From Erythroxylum novogranatense (lineage: Eukaryota; Streptophyta; Magnoliopsida; Malpighiales; Erythroxylaceae), in the NCBI GenBank assembly GCA_029891385.1, contig CM057230.1:52059414-52123413 (forward strand): DNA of 64,000 nucleotides, written 5' to 3'. The position numbers and the translations under genes are program-made. The notes under the pieces were generated by a model. The model was given only the letters and a program-made list of their open reading frames with translations. It did no database searches and was not told the origin of the DNA. Within the stretch, counting starts at the first letter, position 1; each line of letters begins with the position of its first letter. Below, in pieces: positions 12,276 through 23,327 of the stretch.

Positions 12276-13522
12276 GTAGACACTAACTAATTGAATTTTT
12301 ATTGACAAAAGTTTTCTTCATAACAAGTACATAGACTTTTAATAACAAAGCTTAGTGATAAAAGAAAGTTTGACAATATTAATATATTAATAGTGACAAT
12401 TTAATTGTGAAGATACTAAATTGTCACAATTCCCATTGTATTAGTGACACAAAAATAAATTATCACAGTTAATCCAAACAATAGTATCAATCAATTATTT
12501 TGTCACAACAAACCTGGTATCTGTGACGAAACAATACTTAGGCACAAAAAATTGTTACTAAATTACAAATGGTAGTGATCATAGTTATATTTTGGTGATT
12601 GTGACAATATTAAGTAGACACTGATTAATTAAATTTTTATTGACAAAAGTTTTCGCCAAAACAAGTAACATATTGTGTGATGATAAACCGTTTCGTCATA
12701 ACAAGAAAAAAATATTAGTGACCAAACTATGTTTTGTTAAAACAAATAGAAAATATTAGTTACCAACATATGTTTTGTCACAATTACAATTAATTCCTGC
12801 CAAAATTTTTTGACACCAAATTTCATAGGCTTTTAATGACAAAATTTAGTGATAAAATAAAATTTAACACTATTAATATATTAATAGTGACAATTTAACT
12901 GTGAAAGATAATAAATTGTCACAATTACCATTATATTAGTGACAAAATATAAATCATCATAGATAATCCAAACAATTGTGTCAATCAATTGTCTTGATAC
13001 TAAAAAATATCATATTTGTGATGACAAAAATAGTTAGTCACAAAAAATTGTCACTAAATTACGAATAGTTGTGACCGTAGTTATAATTCGGTTATTGTGA
13101 CAATATAAAGTAGACACTAATTAATTGAATATTTATTGACAAATTTTTTTATCACAACAAGTAAAATATTGTGTGACGATTAACCGTTTCGTAACAAAAA
13201 GAAAAAAATATTAGTGGCCAAACTATGTTTTGTCACAACAAATAGAAAATATTAGTTACTAACACATGTTTTGTCACAATTACAATTTATTCCTGCCACA
13301 ATTATTTTGGCACCAAATTGCATAGGCTTTTAATGACAAAACTTAGTGATAAAATAAAAGCTGTCATTATTAATATGTTAATAGTGACAACTTAATTGTG
13401 AAAGATACTAAACTGTCACAATTACTATTGTATTAGTGACAAAAAATAAATCATCACAGTTAATCCAAACAATAGTGTCAATCTATTGTCTTGTCACAAA
13501 AAACCTTGTATTTGTGATAAAA
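12276..13522. repeat. Three ~0.34-0.5 kb tandem repeats, likely CACTA subterminal region
   Basis: Units start at 12276, 12614 and 13110, each with GTAGACACT. Unit 2 is 496 bp, unit 1 is 338 bp and lacks an internal block of roughly 150 bp, and unit 3 is cut at 13522 by the next transposon. The units are full of opposed motifs such as TTTTGTCACAA and TAGTGACAA, plus the palindrome ATTAATATATTAAT. Dense short inverted motifs are typical of CACTA (En/Spm) subterminal regions. The matching terminus, CTTGTAGTG, occurs at 54716-54724. No CACTA transposase is visible, so the superfamily call is an inference. Confidence 0.55.
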
Positions 13523-13561
13523 TAATAGTTTGTTTGGTTAGCGTCTTCAACATGCAGGGAC

Positions 13562-13590
13562 GGGACAAGACAGGACAGGACAGGACAAGG
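13562..13590. repeat. GGACA pentamer tract
   Basis: A run of GGACA/GGACAAG units just inside the left terminal repeat of the Pack element. GGACAGGACA also occurs near the right end (about 54595 and 54650), so the tract belongs to the element's subterminal regions. Confidence 0.7.
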
Positions 13591-14074
13591 TAGAACAAGA
13601 ATTGAAGACAGTGAGATGTTTGGTTACGGTGGACAGAACAGATAAAATTGTCTTCATCTTGTGGATAGAAATGTGTTTGGTTGCAGTGGACAGAACAAAA
13701 AACAGTGTTTAATAACAAAAATGCCCCTGCAGTATAATGTTTTGGAAAGATGTAATCCATTGGTTATTTCATAATTGTGTCAATATTTATATTAAGTGTA
13801 TTTGCAACTCTAATAACATTAATTATCTTATTAATTATAATTTTTATAACAATTATTATTGATACAATTAATATTAATTTTGTAATTGTTGTTAGTATAA
13901 TTCATTGGTTATTTTATAAGTGTAAAATATTTATTTGAATTTTATTTGCAACTCTAATAATAATTATTATGTTATTATTATAATTTCGTAATCACAAAAA
14001 TAGTAAAATTAATATGAATATGAATATTAAGTAAAATTGTCATCATCATTATCATTGGTATGGTAATAATTTAA

Positions 14075-14134
14075 TGATTATTATTAGTATTATTATTATT
14101 AATTTATTGTTATTATCATTATTATTATTATTAT
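14075..14134. repeat. ATT/TTA microsatellite
   Basis: An imperfect run of TTA/TTATTA triplets inside the Pack element, between its left terminus and the captured gene. Confidence 0.85.
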
Positions 14135-14300
14135 GAACATTATTTAGGGCAAAATAATTTAATAAAACATCTAAGCATTCATATAATTGAATACATAATA
14201 GGTTCAAGTAAGTCCGACAACACACATGTTCAAAGAACATGGCATGCCCCAAATCATAAACACATATAGGCGGTAGACACATCAAATAAGAGTAGCAAAC

Positions 14301-15366
14301 TTGAAAACACACCAACAAATGGCTTTCCATCTGTCAATGCAATCCGATATTGTTCTCGTAACCACTATCATAGGCAAAATAACCTTCTTCATACTTGATA
14401 CTAGGATCAAGCATCCAAATAACTTTAAATCCACTATCACGGAGATCTTTCACCAAAGACCGTGGATCCGAAAACGCGTTCTGTGGGCATCAATGAAACA
14501 TCTTATTGCCAAGTGCAAAAATTGCAAGTCTATTATAAAACAACAGCCAATTATACATGGAAAAGCTCTTGATTTAAGAGATCTTGCTTGTATCTATCTA
14601 ATTGAAAATGCATATAAGACACGGAAAGTAGAATATTACATAAGTAATTTTATGGGTCAAATCTTAATTCCTAGGAACCAGCAATATCCTAATGAAATAG
14701 ATTTTGGAAGGAATGATGTATAACATCCAAGATTCAAAGATTGAATAAAGTGGCTTCATAATGAAAATTGATGACATTATCAAAGCAATGCCCTAAAAAA
14801 ATACTATTGAGTAGCAACAAATGGTTGAACTTGATGAATGTCCCAAAAGCAATATGTTAATTGGACTATCTCCTAATTGAATTTGGAATCCATCTAAAGC
14901 CAACTACTTAAATATGGAAAGCTAGAAACACCAAGTCATCAAGTGCAGCTAAGCAAAAAATAAGTAAAGGCCAATTTATTCTAGTCTTCAATACCATGAC
15001 AAACATATTCAACAAAAACATGCCTTATCAATAGTAAAATAGTGAAAACCATCCATGTCGTCAATATCCATCCATATTACATCACAAGGTATACCCTTCT
15101 CCTGAAATGTTCTGGCGACCTGTAAAATTAAGAAACCCAAGCACGAGAATTATGTTGTTGGAGAAGGAAAGAGACCTTTATGAAATAGCGATGTTGAAAT
15201 TCTAAACAATAGACACGTTTTGTTTCCTCGGTCAAGAACAAAGGGACAAAACATAATTTAGTAAAGTGACCCAAAGAGCTTACTTCTCGAACTCTTTTAT
15301 CAGAATCATAGCTCCAACGACATTGGTGATACCCCAAGGACCACTTTGGAGGCATAAAAACAGTTC
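14301..15366 (-). pseudogene. Captured GH31 glucosidase fragment, 3' part (exons e-g)
   Basis: Three exons with splice-like borders read on the minus strand. Exon e (15366-15284) gives GTVFMPPKWSLGYHQCRWSY and ends at a GTAAGC donor. Exon f (15119-15024) follows an ACAG acceptor and gives EKGIPCDVIWMDID. Exon g (14480-14301) gives DLRDSGFKVIWMLDP and KYEEGYFAYDSG. These are hallmark stretches of the first part of the GH31 (beta/alpha) barrel and resemble plant heteroglycan glucosidase HGL1, an enzyme of cytosolic glucan turnover. The fragment ends before the segment with the catalytic nucleophile. Frameshifts occur at the start of exon g and near its end. Retained introns show capture at the DNA level. 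An open frame on the plus strand over exon g is a shadow. Confidence 0.88.
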
Positions 15367-15484
15367 CTGTTGGCATTAATAAACTATTATCCGAAGCCTA
15401 AAACATTAACACTGTTAAGTCAAAATGACTTTACTTAGATATAATTTTGATGTATAACAAAGAGCAAAATAAAAGAAAAACAAA

Positions 15485-15780
15485 AGCAGACGAAGCAACA
15501 CAGACGTAGACGCACAATAAGACGTAGACGAAGCAACATAGACGCAGACACACAATAAGACATAGACAAAGAACGTAGAAGAAATAAACAGACGCAGACA
15601 CAAAATAAACATAGACGAAGCAATACAGACAAAGCAACACAGACGAAGCAATGCAGACGCAAAAGAGAAGTACAGACGCAGACGGAGACACAGTAGAAAA
15701 ACAAACGGAGACACAGTAGTAAAATAGACGAAGACGTGAATAGAAAAATAGACATAGAAGAAGAATTGAGAAGCAGACGG
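15485..15780. repeat. AGACG-rich tandem repeats in SIRE-1 5' LTR
   Basis: Imperfect repeats of AGACGAAGCAACACAGACGCAGACGC-like units with CACAATAAGACGT spacers, purine-rich on the plus strand. They keep all three minus-strand frames open, which creates spurious Leu/Ser/Cys/Phe-rich reading frames. Confidence 0.8.
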
Positions 15781-15890
15781 AAGAGTCAGTTCGGGTTAGT
15801 TACAGAACTCAACTGATTAACCGTTTATGTTAAAGATTCAAGAAGCAAGATTCAAGAAACAAGAATCAAGAAGTAGTTGGAGATGAAGGC

Positions 15891-15898
15891 TATAAATA
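15891..15898 (+). promoter_or_regulatory. TATA box in SIRE-1 5' LTR
   Basis: TATAAATA in the context GGCTATAAATACAAG. It is conserved at 52417-52424 in the right LTR and at 60852-60859 in SIRE-2. Confidence 0.65.
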
Positions 15899-16079
15899 CA
15901 AGTCAAAGTTGAAGATTGCAAAGTTAGTTGGTTAGTTGAAAAGCTGAACAATTGAAAAATTAGCTGAATTATATCTACGTGATATTAAAAAGCATTATGT
16001 GAAAAATTAGCCGAGAGCTATTTTTACTGTAACAAGTGTTCAAACACTTATCTGTGAGAAAGTAGTACAGATAGCCTGC

Positions 16080-17572
16080 TGATCGTGGCTCTGTCGATTC
16101 GATCTTATGATCGATCCTTGGAAACCGGTCAAATATAATAAATTCCAAGATTGCGGTATAGGTTGCAATCCTCGGTTCGTCTCACTTAATTGGAACCAAG
16201 TGAAAAAAGGTCTAAACTAGCCTAAATGTCAAAAATTGCAATCAAGTTGATAAAACGGGGGTTTGGTATTTTGGTCAAAACTGATAAAGTAATCAAAATT
16301 GGACAAAAAGTATAAAAGAATGTTTTTGTAATTTTGGAAATAATGCAATTAACAAAAATCAGATAAAAATCAAATTGATAAAATCCTCTTGAACATGGGC
16401 GCAGGCTATCACGGTTAAAAAATGATTTTCAGGGACACGATCCACTAAGTTTCGAAAGATCAACCCTAAAGGACTCTTTAGGTCCAAAGATTTAACTAAT
16501 GAACTCCATTATTTAAATCTTTGTTAAAAACCTTAGTGTGAGAATTGGACAAGCAAATGCAATCAGTCAACGGGGTCAAAACACAACAATCTTAATCAAA
16601 CACAACTAGACAGATGAAGATAGTAAATGAAATACCCGATGACATATATGAAACTTCATATATTAAGCATCAAACATTCTACAAATCACTTTGTCCAAAT
16701 CTCAACATAGTGTTCAGCACACGGTTAAACTATAACAATGCTAATCTAGCTATGCCGATGCAACCTCTAACTCAGAGTTTACACAAATATAACTAAACTT
16801 CAGACACTATATGATTACTCCCCTTTGAAGCTTTTGTGTACTCAAGCCATTGCTACATCTTCAGGAGGAAATGTGGCTTAGCTACGTATGGCTCTTGTCT
16901 ATTCCTCGACTGTTAAAGACGGAGCGATACTCATGATGGCAATTGATATTGACAGTTGCGGTAGCGATGATGGTCGGCAAGGATGGAAATGGAAATGATG
17001 GCGGAGTAGAGTGTGATCGTCCGAGGAGGTGAAGTCCAGTCTCCGAGTATCAGCCCCCTGGGTATCTCTCTTCTCTACTTGACCTAAAAATAGCAAGGTT
17101 TTATATGGTGGGTGCGGGCCGGGTCAGAGCAGTGAGACAAACTTTCCATTTAAGGTTTGGATATCCGCTCGTACGTCTCGACGTATAAATGAAAATTCGT
17201 CGCGACGTGAAGAATTGTCTGCTCGTCGCGACGTATAAATTAATATTCGCCGCGACGTGTAGATTGAAGTGCTCGTCGCGACATGCGGATTGATATTCTT
17301 CGCGACGTGCGGATTGACCTCATGACTGTTGACTTCCTGATGTGTTGACTCCTTTGTTCCTGTAATAAAAATAACAATTCGCAGTATCAATTGTCCTCAT
17401 GAAAATTATAAAGAAAGTAGTATCAAATCATGACAATTTACTGACAAATTGTGAATTAAAAGAGATCAGTATGAGGAACCAATTTAAGCAAAAAAATCAT
17501 CAATAGGAGTCAACAAATGCATAAGCAGCTATGAAAATGCAGCCAATTTATAATGTAAACTTGGCTCAATCA
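16080..17572 (-). repeat. 3' LTR of Athila A
   Basis: A full LTR bounded by TG...CA. It is homologous to 27868-29283 and 49332-50772. A TATA motif ATATAAAA (minus strand) lies at 17099-17106. A cluster of TCGCGACG palindromes lies at 17163-17310, just upstream of the TATA motif on the minus strand. Confidence 0.9.
17163..17310. repeat. CGTCGCGACG palindrome array (Athila A LTR)
   Basis: Five to six copies of a roughly 37-bp unit, each carrying a perfect or near-perfect CGTCGCGACG palindrome in otherwise AT-rich DNA. Related arrays occur at 28919-29025, 20550-20705, 34190-34340 and 34655-34755. Confidence 0.85.
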
Positions 17573-17592
17573 AATTCCCCCACACTTAGACC
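17573..17592 (-). promoter_or_regulatory. Polypurine tract of Athila A
   Basis: CTAAGTGTGGGGGAATT on the minus strand, directly next to the 3' LTR. It is identical in element B at 29284-29303. Confidence 0.8.
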
Positions 17593-19169
17593 TTTGTACT
17601 CCTGGACAAAGTTTACAAGAGTCAAAAAGAATACAAGAGTGAAAGATATCTGCCATGCTCAAAACAATAAAACGAAATTATCTCAATTCATTTCCTCATA
17701 AATCAACCACAGAAAAATGAAAGAGTCCTAATAAAACAAACATTGAAAGAATTCAAGCACAAGAGATTGAACAAAAGAGAATCACTCGGGATAAGGTGTA
17801 TACGCTCAGCTCACTTGTGTCTGGGATATTGTTGCTCTCAGTCTGCTTATTCCATCTCCTACCATAGGCTTGTGTCAATTCTATTTCTCCACCACAAGGA
17901 CTATCATTTTAAAGATCAAGAGGACTTTTAGGGATGTAATGTATGGTAGGCTAAATGAATGGATAAGGTGAAAGAAAGAAAGAATAGTTGAGCACATGCA
18001 TTAAACAAAGAGCTGATGTCAATAGTTTTCTGAAACTAAATGTATGCATAAACAGAATGCATTTTTTTTAAATATATATACTGCATAAATTGTTATTGAT
18101 CTTGCTTTTCTTCTTTCTCTTTTTTTTATATATATTTTTTATTTTTGAATTGAAAAACACTTCTGTCCCCTTTTTGGAACTTTTTTTTAAGCAAAATAAC
18201 TAATGACACGTAAAAATATGAATGCAAATGCTCATAGCAAGAAGGCTCAACGGGCTAGCAAAGGGTAAATATGTAAGGGGTTGTGTTTAGGAAAATGGGT
18301 TGAGGAAGAAACGCCTCTATCATATCAACAAAAATCCAGTCCATTAAGCTTCAAATAAGAATTAAAACAAGTTCTAGAGGAGAATGAAATAAGCAGATAC
18401 ACACAAAGATAAAAGAAAATTTTTGGCTCAAATATCCTTCCAACAAGGGTATAATCTCTATGAACAATCTTATGTCTCAAAAACTTAAAATGCTACTTTG
18501 TTAGAATACTTCCATTCACTGTGTTTTGAAAACATGAAGAGCAAAATTTTTGCCAATTCCAACTATTATTAAAAGAATGGGAGGTGTTTTCAAAACATCA
18601 AGCATCATTTTGAAACTAGTAAAACTTTGAAGACAACAAAGAACAAAGATCCGGTCTGAGAAAATGTTTGATTGAATAGAAAAATGGAAAAATGAAGCAC
18701 AAGTCATTCATGCATACATGTGACGTCACGGCGTCTTGAAGCGAGGCGACGTCAGACGTCGGACATCGTGACGTATAAAATGGGTGACGTCGCGACGTAT
18801 ACACACTTGAGAATAGCATGCCGACGTGTGATCACTCGTCTCGGCGAAGAGATGCGAATGACAAAAGATGTAAAATGCACCAAGTTAATCGACAGAATGC
18901 ACCAATTGGCCAACAATTTATATTCACAGTGTCAACAGTAATGCAATATGGAGGATAAATGGGGAAACAACTCCCCAACACTTAAAGCACACATTTTCCT
19001 CAATGAAAATGTAGAGGAAGGAAAAGATAAGAAGAATAAGGCACAAAAATCAGAGATTGATCATTAAGGGGAATAAGGCAAGTACAAAAGAAACAAAAGA
19101 ACTAAATACATAAATAAAAGACAAGAAAAGAAAAGAAATACAAGAAAAGAAAAGAACTAAAAGACAAAA
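17593..19169 (-). other. Non-coding 3' region of Athila A
   Basis: Sequence between the accessory ORF and the polypurine tract. No coding signal is seen. It aligns with 29304-30289 of element B. Notable parts are poly-T runs near 18060-18190, another CpG-rich palindrome cluster at 18718-18835 (GACGTC and CGTCGCGACG words in an AT-rich context), and a second CTCCCCAACACTTA tract at 18970-18984 that resembles the polypurine tract. Confidence 0.6.
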
Positions 19170-20489
19170 TTAAGCCGAAGGATCATCAGCTGGCGGATTC
19201 GGGGGAGCAGCCTGAGAAGTACTAGGGTTAGCTGAAAGATCCTGGAGTGCAGGAGGGGGTGGCAACTGCAGGCGATTCGTAATAAAGGTGAACATCGAAT
19301 GATAGAACCGACGATCAGCTGCCATCTGTGCCTCGATGCATCGTAAGTCGCGAAGAAGGGCGACCGAGTCAGGAGAGGTGGAAGAGGAAGGTGGTGGACG
19401 GATAGGGTCGCGAGGCGGAGCCTCGGATGGAGGGAAAATAACAGAGGGAGCAGGACCAGGGGGAAGAGGGGAAGAAGGAACAGGGGTAGGGGAGGTAGAA
19501 GAAGGTAGGGAAGGGACAGGTGGGGTGGGAAGGCTACGAGGTTGGCGGAGACGAATGTACCAGAAAGCAGGAGCAGGCTCGAAAGTAAGATCGGCCGGAT
19601 ATTCCGAAACCCGATAGGCTCGGAACATATCGGTGATGAGATGGGGAAATATGATGGAATGGGTGATGTTGGTGGAGAGGGTGCATTGACGAAGGGCGGA
19701 GGTGATGGCTAGAGCGAGGTCGACGGGCCGGCCGACCATCAATAGGTAAATGTAAAGAGCCTGCTCCTTGGGAACCATGGCTAGGTGGGTGGTGGGAAGG
19801 ATGTTGTTTCAAATAAAATGAAGCCACAGACGGGCCTCGAAGCGCAGGTCAGCACGGCGGATATAACGTTGAGCCCCTCTAGGTTGATACCACTGGGTAC
19901 CCTCAAGACAGAGGGTACGAAGGACGTCATCCTAAGGGTACTCATGTATGAGCTCTAAGTAGTGGCAGCGGGTGGTAGGAGGGAGATGATAATGTTCCCG
20001 AATGGAGATAGAAGTGAAAGCTCGGGGAATGGAAACACCACAGAACTCGATTCCGAAGGTGCCTGAGAAACGGGTATGGGTGTAGAACTGGCGAACGAAT
20101 GTTAGGTTCCCAGAGGTGCAGGGTTGGGCGACGTTGGTGAGGTTGAGTTGATAGAGTTGGCGGTTGAAGGGGTTATCGTGAGGGGTCAAAGGAAAGGGTT
20201 TTTCCTTAAGTATGGCTCTGGCCTCAGTTTTGGCGGCCAGTGCATCATACTCAGGATCAGCCGAAAGGGAAGAGGAATGGGTAGGAGAAAGGTGGTGGTG
20301 TGAAGAGTGGGAGGGCTGGGGAGAAGGAGAATGGGCGGAGAAAACTCACAAGGAGGATGTAGAGGCAACTGGGTGAGGTAAAACAGAAGGGTGAGAGTAA
20401 AACTCATCAAGCGAATGTGGGGGAGAGGGAAGTACATCAGAAGGGGATTGGGGTCGGTCGGACTTGCTAACGTTCTTAGTTCGAGGCAT
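19170..20489 (-). pseudogene. Accessory 3' ORF of Athila A (plant transposon protein-like)
   Basis: Starts at ATG 20489 (MPRTKNVSKSDRP) and runs with frameshifts to a stop at 19170. The middle (about 20190-19930) reads NLTFVRQFYTHTRFSGTFGIEFCG. The 3' part has ALYIYLLMVGRPVDLALAITS and a Pro/Ser-rich tail. The order of a short hydrophilic start, an F-x-Y region, then 'LP.TH....ALY.YLLM.GR..D.....' fits the domain that databases name 'putative plant transposon protein', here in the env position of an Athila element. I see no signal peptide or membrane segment, so an envelope role is not supported. It is preceded by a predicted intron. Homologous sequence in element B begins at 34111. Confidence 0.65.
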
Positions 20490-20493
20490 TATC

Positions 20494-20780
20494 CTGCAAA
20501 CAAAAAGAAACAGAACAGAAAAAATCAATAGAGAGTTAAGTAAAAATTAGCTTCCTCGTCGCGACGTGTGGGTAGACGCCGCGGCGAGACAAAGTCCTCG
20601 ACCAGACGTCGCGACGAGATAAGGTACTTCGTACGTCGCGACGAGGCAATGCGTTCTTCGGGCCGTATGGCGATTTCCAGACGCATCACGGCGAGCAATC
20701 GCTCGTCGTAAAAAACCTAACTCAAAAGCACTAACAAGGAAGATGAAAAACAGGAAAACGAAGGACAATGGAACACTTAC
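20494..20780 (-). other. Predicted intron just before the Athila A accessory ORF
   Basis: On the minus strand a GTAAGTG donor (20780-20774) and a pyrimidine-rich TTTCTTTTTGTTTGCAG acceptor ending at 20494 frame a 287-bp segment. The acceptor lies 4 bases before the ORF's ATG. Element B keeps both signals (34408 and 34116) with similar spacing. This suggests that the accessory ORF is made from a spliced RNA. Confidence 0.5.
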
Positions 20781-20966
20781 AAAGATTAAAGACGCAAGAA
20801 GGGAGACGGCGGAAACGGCGAGCACTTCTGAACAACCGAGAGAATGAAGATAGCGAGAGCTGGAACGGCGGAAACAAAGCGGTAGAGAAGAAGAATGATA
20901 GGGAAGAGAAGAGGAATAGACGGTGAGAGGAGGTGGACGGTCGCAAGGTGAAAAGATAAAAAGGGC

Positions 20967-21147
20967 GTCCTCATGAAAATTATAAAGAAAGTAGTATCAA
21001 ATCATGACAATTTACTGACAAATTGTGAATTAAAAGAGATCGGTATGAGGAACCAATTTAAGCACAAAAATCATCAATTAGGAGTCAACAAATGCATAAG
21101 CAGCTATGAAAATGCAGCCAATTTATAATGTAAACTTGGCTCAATCA
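20967..21147 (-). repeat. Truncated 5' LTR of Athila A
   Basis: The last 181 bp of the LTR in window orientation, matching 17392-17572 almost base for base. The junction at 20966/20967 joins internal sequence (AAAAAGGGC) to LTR sequence (GTCCTCATG). Confidence 0.88.
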
Positions 21148-21152
21148 CCTGC

Positions 21153-21544
21153 AGAGGCTAAGTGTGAAAGAATACTGATTGTAGAGACCTGAAGAGGCTC
21201 GTAAAGAATACTTGTAAAAGTTGAAGAGATAGTGAAATCTCATAAAGAACTCTGAGGACTGGACGTAGCCCACTGTTTGGGGTGAACCAGGATAAATCTC
21301 TGTGTCAACTACTCTTACTCTATCTCTCTTAGATTCAAGTTTTTATCATTACTTAGTTCGAAAACAAAGTTTACAAAGTTTTTGATTATTTAGAATCTAT
21401 CGGAAACTCTGTAAAAGAATTTTATTTCTAACAAACATTTTTTTAAAAAAGATTTTCAAAAAGGAGAATACACAATTCAACTCCCCCTTCTCATGCATTC
21501 TTATATCGTTTTCTCAGCATTGTATTAAAGTGTGATTCACTTCA
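21153..21544 (+). repeat. 5' LTR of SIRE-1, second part
   Basis: Continues the LTR from the Athila A insertion to its CACTTCA end. It matches 52607-52995 of the right LTR closely. Confidence 0.9.
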
Positions 21545-21546
21545 AT

Positions 21547-21558
21547 TGGTATCAGAGC
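21547..21558 (+). promoter_or_regulatory. Primer-binding site of SIRE-1
   Basis: TGGTATCAGAGC, a perfect match to the complement of the plant initiator-Met tRNA 3' end, two bases after the LTR. Confidence 0.92.
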
Positions 21559-21602
21559 AAAGTATCCAAGGATCACTTTAACAAAGTGTGGATCAAAGAT
21601 AA

Positions 21603-23327
21603 TGGCGGAATCACATGATACATCGCAGAAGGAGCCTCTGTCACTAGACCTCCAACATTCAACGGAGAAAATTATCATTACTGGAAAGATAGGATGTGAC
21701 TATTCATAGAATCTACTCATTTTGACCTTTGGGATGTGATAGAGAACGGACCTTATATACCAGTAGATGAAGATGGTGATTCTATTCCACGAATCAGATG
21801 GACGACTGACCAAAATGCGAGAATACAACTGAACTCAAAGGCGAAGTTCTTCTTGACCTGTGCCCTAAGCCGGAGCGAGTATGACAAAGTCCACGGATGC
21901 GACACCGCGAAGGAGATGTGGGACACATTGTCCATTGCTCACGAAGGCACAAGCCAAGTTAAAGAATCCAAGATAAGTATTCTTGTGCACCAGTACGAAC
22001 TTTTCAGGATGAAAGATGAAGAATCTATTGATCAAACGTTTGGAAGATTTAAAACAATTGTCAATGGATTGAAAGCTCTTGGAAGAACGTACAACAATCA
22101 AGATCATGCTCGAAAGATTTTAAGAAGTCTTCCGAAGAGGTGGAGACCTAAAGTTACTGCGGTGCAAGAAGCCAAAGATTTGAGCGTATTAAAGCTTGAT
22201 GAGTTGCTTGGATCCTTGAAGATTCATGAAGTTGAACTCGATGCTGAAGACAAGCCCAAACGGGACAAATCGATAGCACTGAAGGCCGGACAAAAGAATC
22301 ACAAAACTCAAAGAAGGAGGAAGTCATCAAAAGCGTTAAAGATTGAAGAACCAAAGAATGATGACTCCAGCCAATCTGAACAAGAGTCAAGTGATGAAGA
22401 TGTTGAATTATCTTTCATCTCTAGAAAGATAAGACGTATGTGGAAGAGAAGTCCAAAAGAAATCAGACTTTCAAGAAGAATGGCAAAGATGAAGCTAAAC
22501 CAGAGAAGTCATCTGTCATTTGCTACGAGTGCAATCAGCCTGGACACTGCAAGTCTGAATGTCCTACTCTAAAGAAGAAACCAAAGAAGAGTAGATAAGG
22601 CAATAAAAGCATGATGGCAATGTGGGAGGACCTAGATTCATCAGAATCAGATACAAGTTCCGAGTCGTCTGAACATGCAAACATCTGCCTGGTAGCCGAG
22701 GAAGAAAGTGATGAGGAGGTAAAATCTGATTACGATAACTTGCATGATGCCTACTCAGAATTGTTAGAAGATTCTCATGCTATTCTAAAACTGTACAATC
22801 TGTTAAAGAAAAAGTATGTGGAAAATATTAGACATACGGAAGTAATAGAGAGAGAAAATATATGTCTGAAGAAGCAATTAGATGAGAAAAAGAAAGTTGT
22901 AGACAGATCAGAAGAGATCAATCAGCTGAAACTTAGAATTAAAAATCTATCAGCTGATTTAGCTACTTTCACCGAGAGCACAAAGAAAATGAACGAGATG
23001 CTTGGAAAATGTAGACATCCAAGTGATAAAACTGGGTTAGGGTTTACAGATAATAAGTCTCATCCTCATAAGAACCCTTTCTCTCAAAAGAGAAACTATA
23101 TTAAATTTTGTGTTAATCAACGTACTAGTAATATGCATCAAAGAACTCATCATGTGCATGCTACTAACTCTAAAGGACCCAAGAAAATATGGGTACCAAA
23201 AAATAAAATAGTTTCTCCTACAGATATCTTTCCTTGGAAGATGCAGCAAGCACCATTGGTATTTAGAGAGTGGATGCTCGCGACATATGACGGGAAGAAG
23301 GTCTATATTCCTAGATCTTCAGTATAA
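21603..23327 (+). pseudogene. Gag region of SIRE-1, disrupted
   Basis: Begins at ATG 21603, loses frame within about 15 bases compared with SIRE-2, and has a TGA near 21697 where SIRE-2 has CGG. The core (21736-22420) contains MWDTLSIAHEG and QTFGRFKTIVNGLKALGR, the gag-polypeptide region of copia elements. A CCHC knuckle CYECNQPGHCKSEC is at 22521-22562 in another frame. A Glu/Lys-rich, probably coiled-coil tail follows (22611-23240). The gag frame runs past the start of protease without a stop, and protease sits in a +1 frame. Confidence 0.88.

Larger units (their letters stand above)
15413..16079 (+). repeat. 5' LTR of SIRE-1, first part
   Basis: This part of the LTR holds an AGACG-rich tandem repeat block (about 15485-15780) and a TATA box TATAAATA at 15891-15898. 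It stops at CCTGC (16075-16079), the target duplication of the Athila A insertion. The LTR resumes at 21153. Confidence 0.9.
16080..21147 (-). mobile_element. Athila-type element A, internally deleted
   Basis: A minus-strand gypsy element with ends TGATCGTGG and CTCAATCA, flanked by CCTGC on both sides (16075-16079 and 21148-21152). The left (3') LTR is full length (16080-17572, 1493 bp). The right (5') LTR is only its last 181 bp (20967-21147). The primer-binding site, gag, protease and pol are all absent, and only the accessory 3' ORF and the region before the polypurine tract remain. One deletion from inside the element into the 5' LTR, after insertion, explains the structure. It splits the SIRE-1 left LTR. 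Confidence 0.88.

Noticed and set aside
14301..14723. 140-codon plus-strand open frame
   Set aside because: It overlaps exon g of the GH31 fragment on the opposite strand and has no family resemblance of its own.
19336..19617. Gly/Glu-rich plus-strand frame
   Set aside because: Antisense shadow of the Pro/Ser-rich tail of the Athila accessory ORF.
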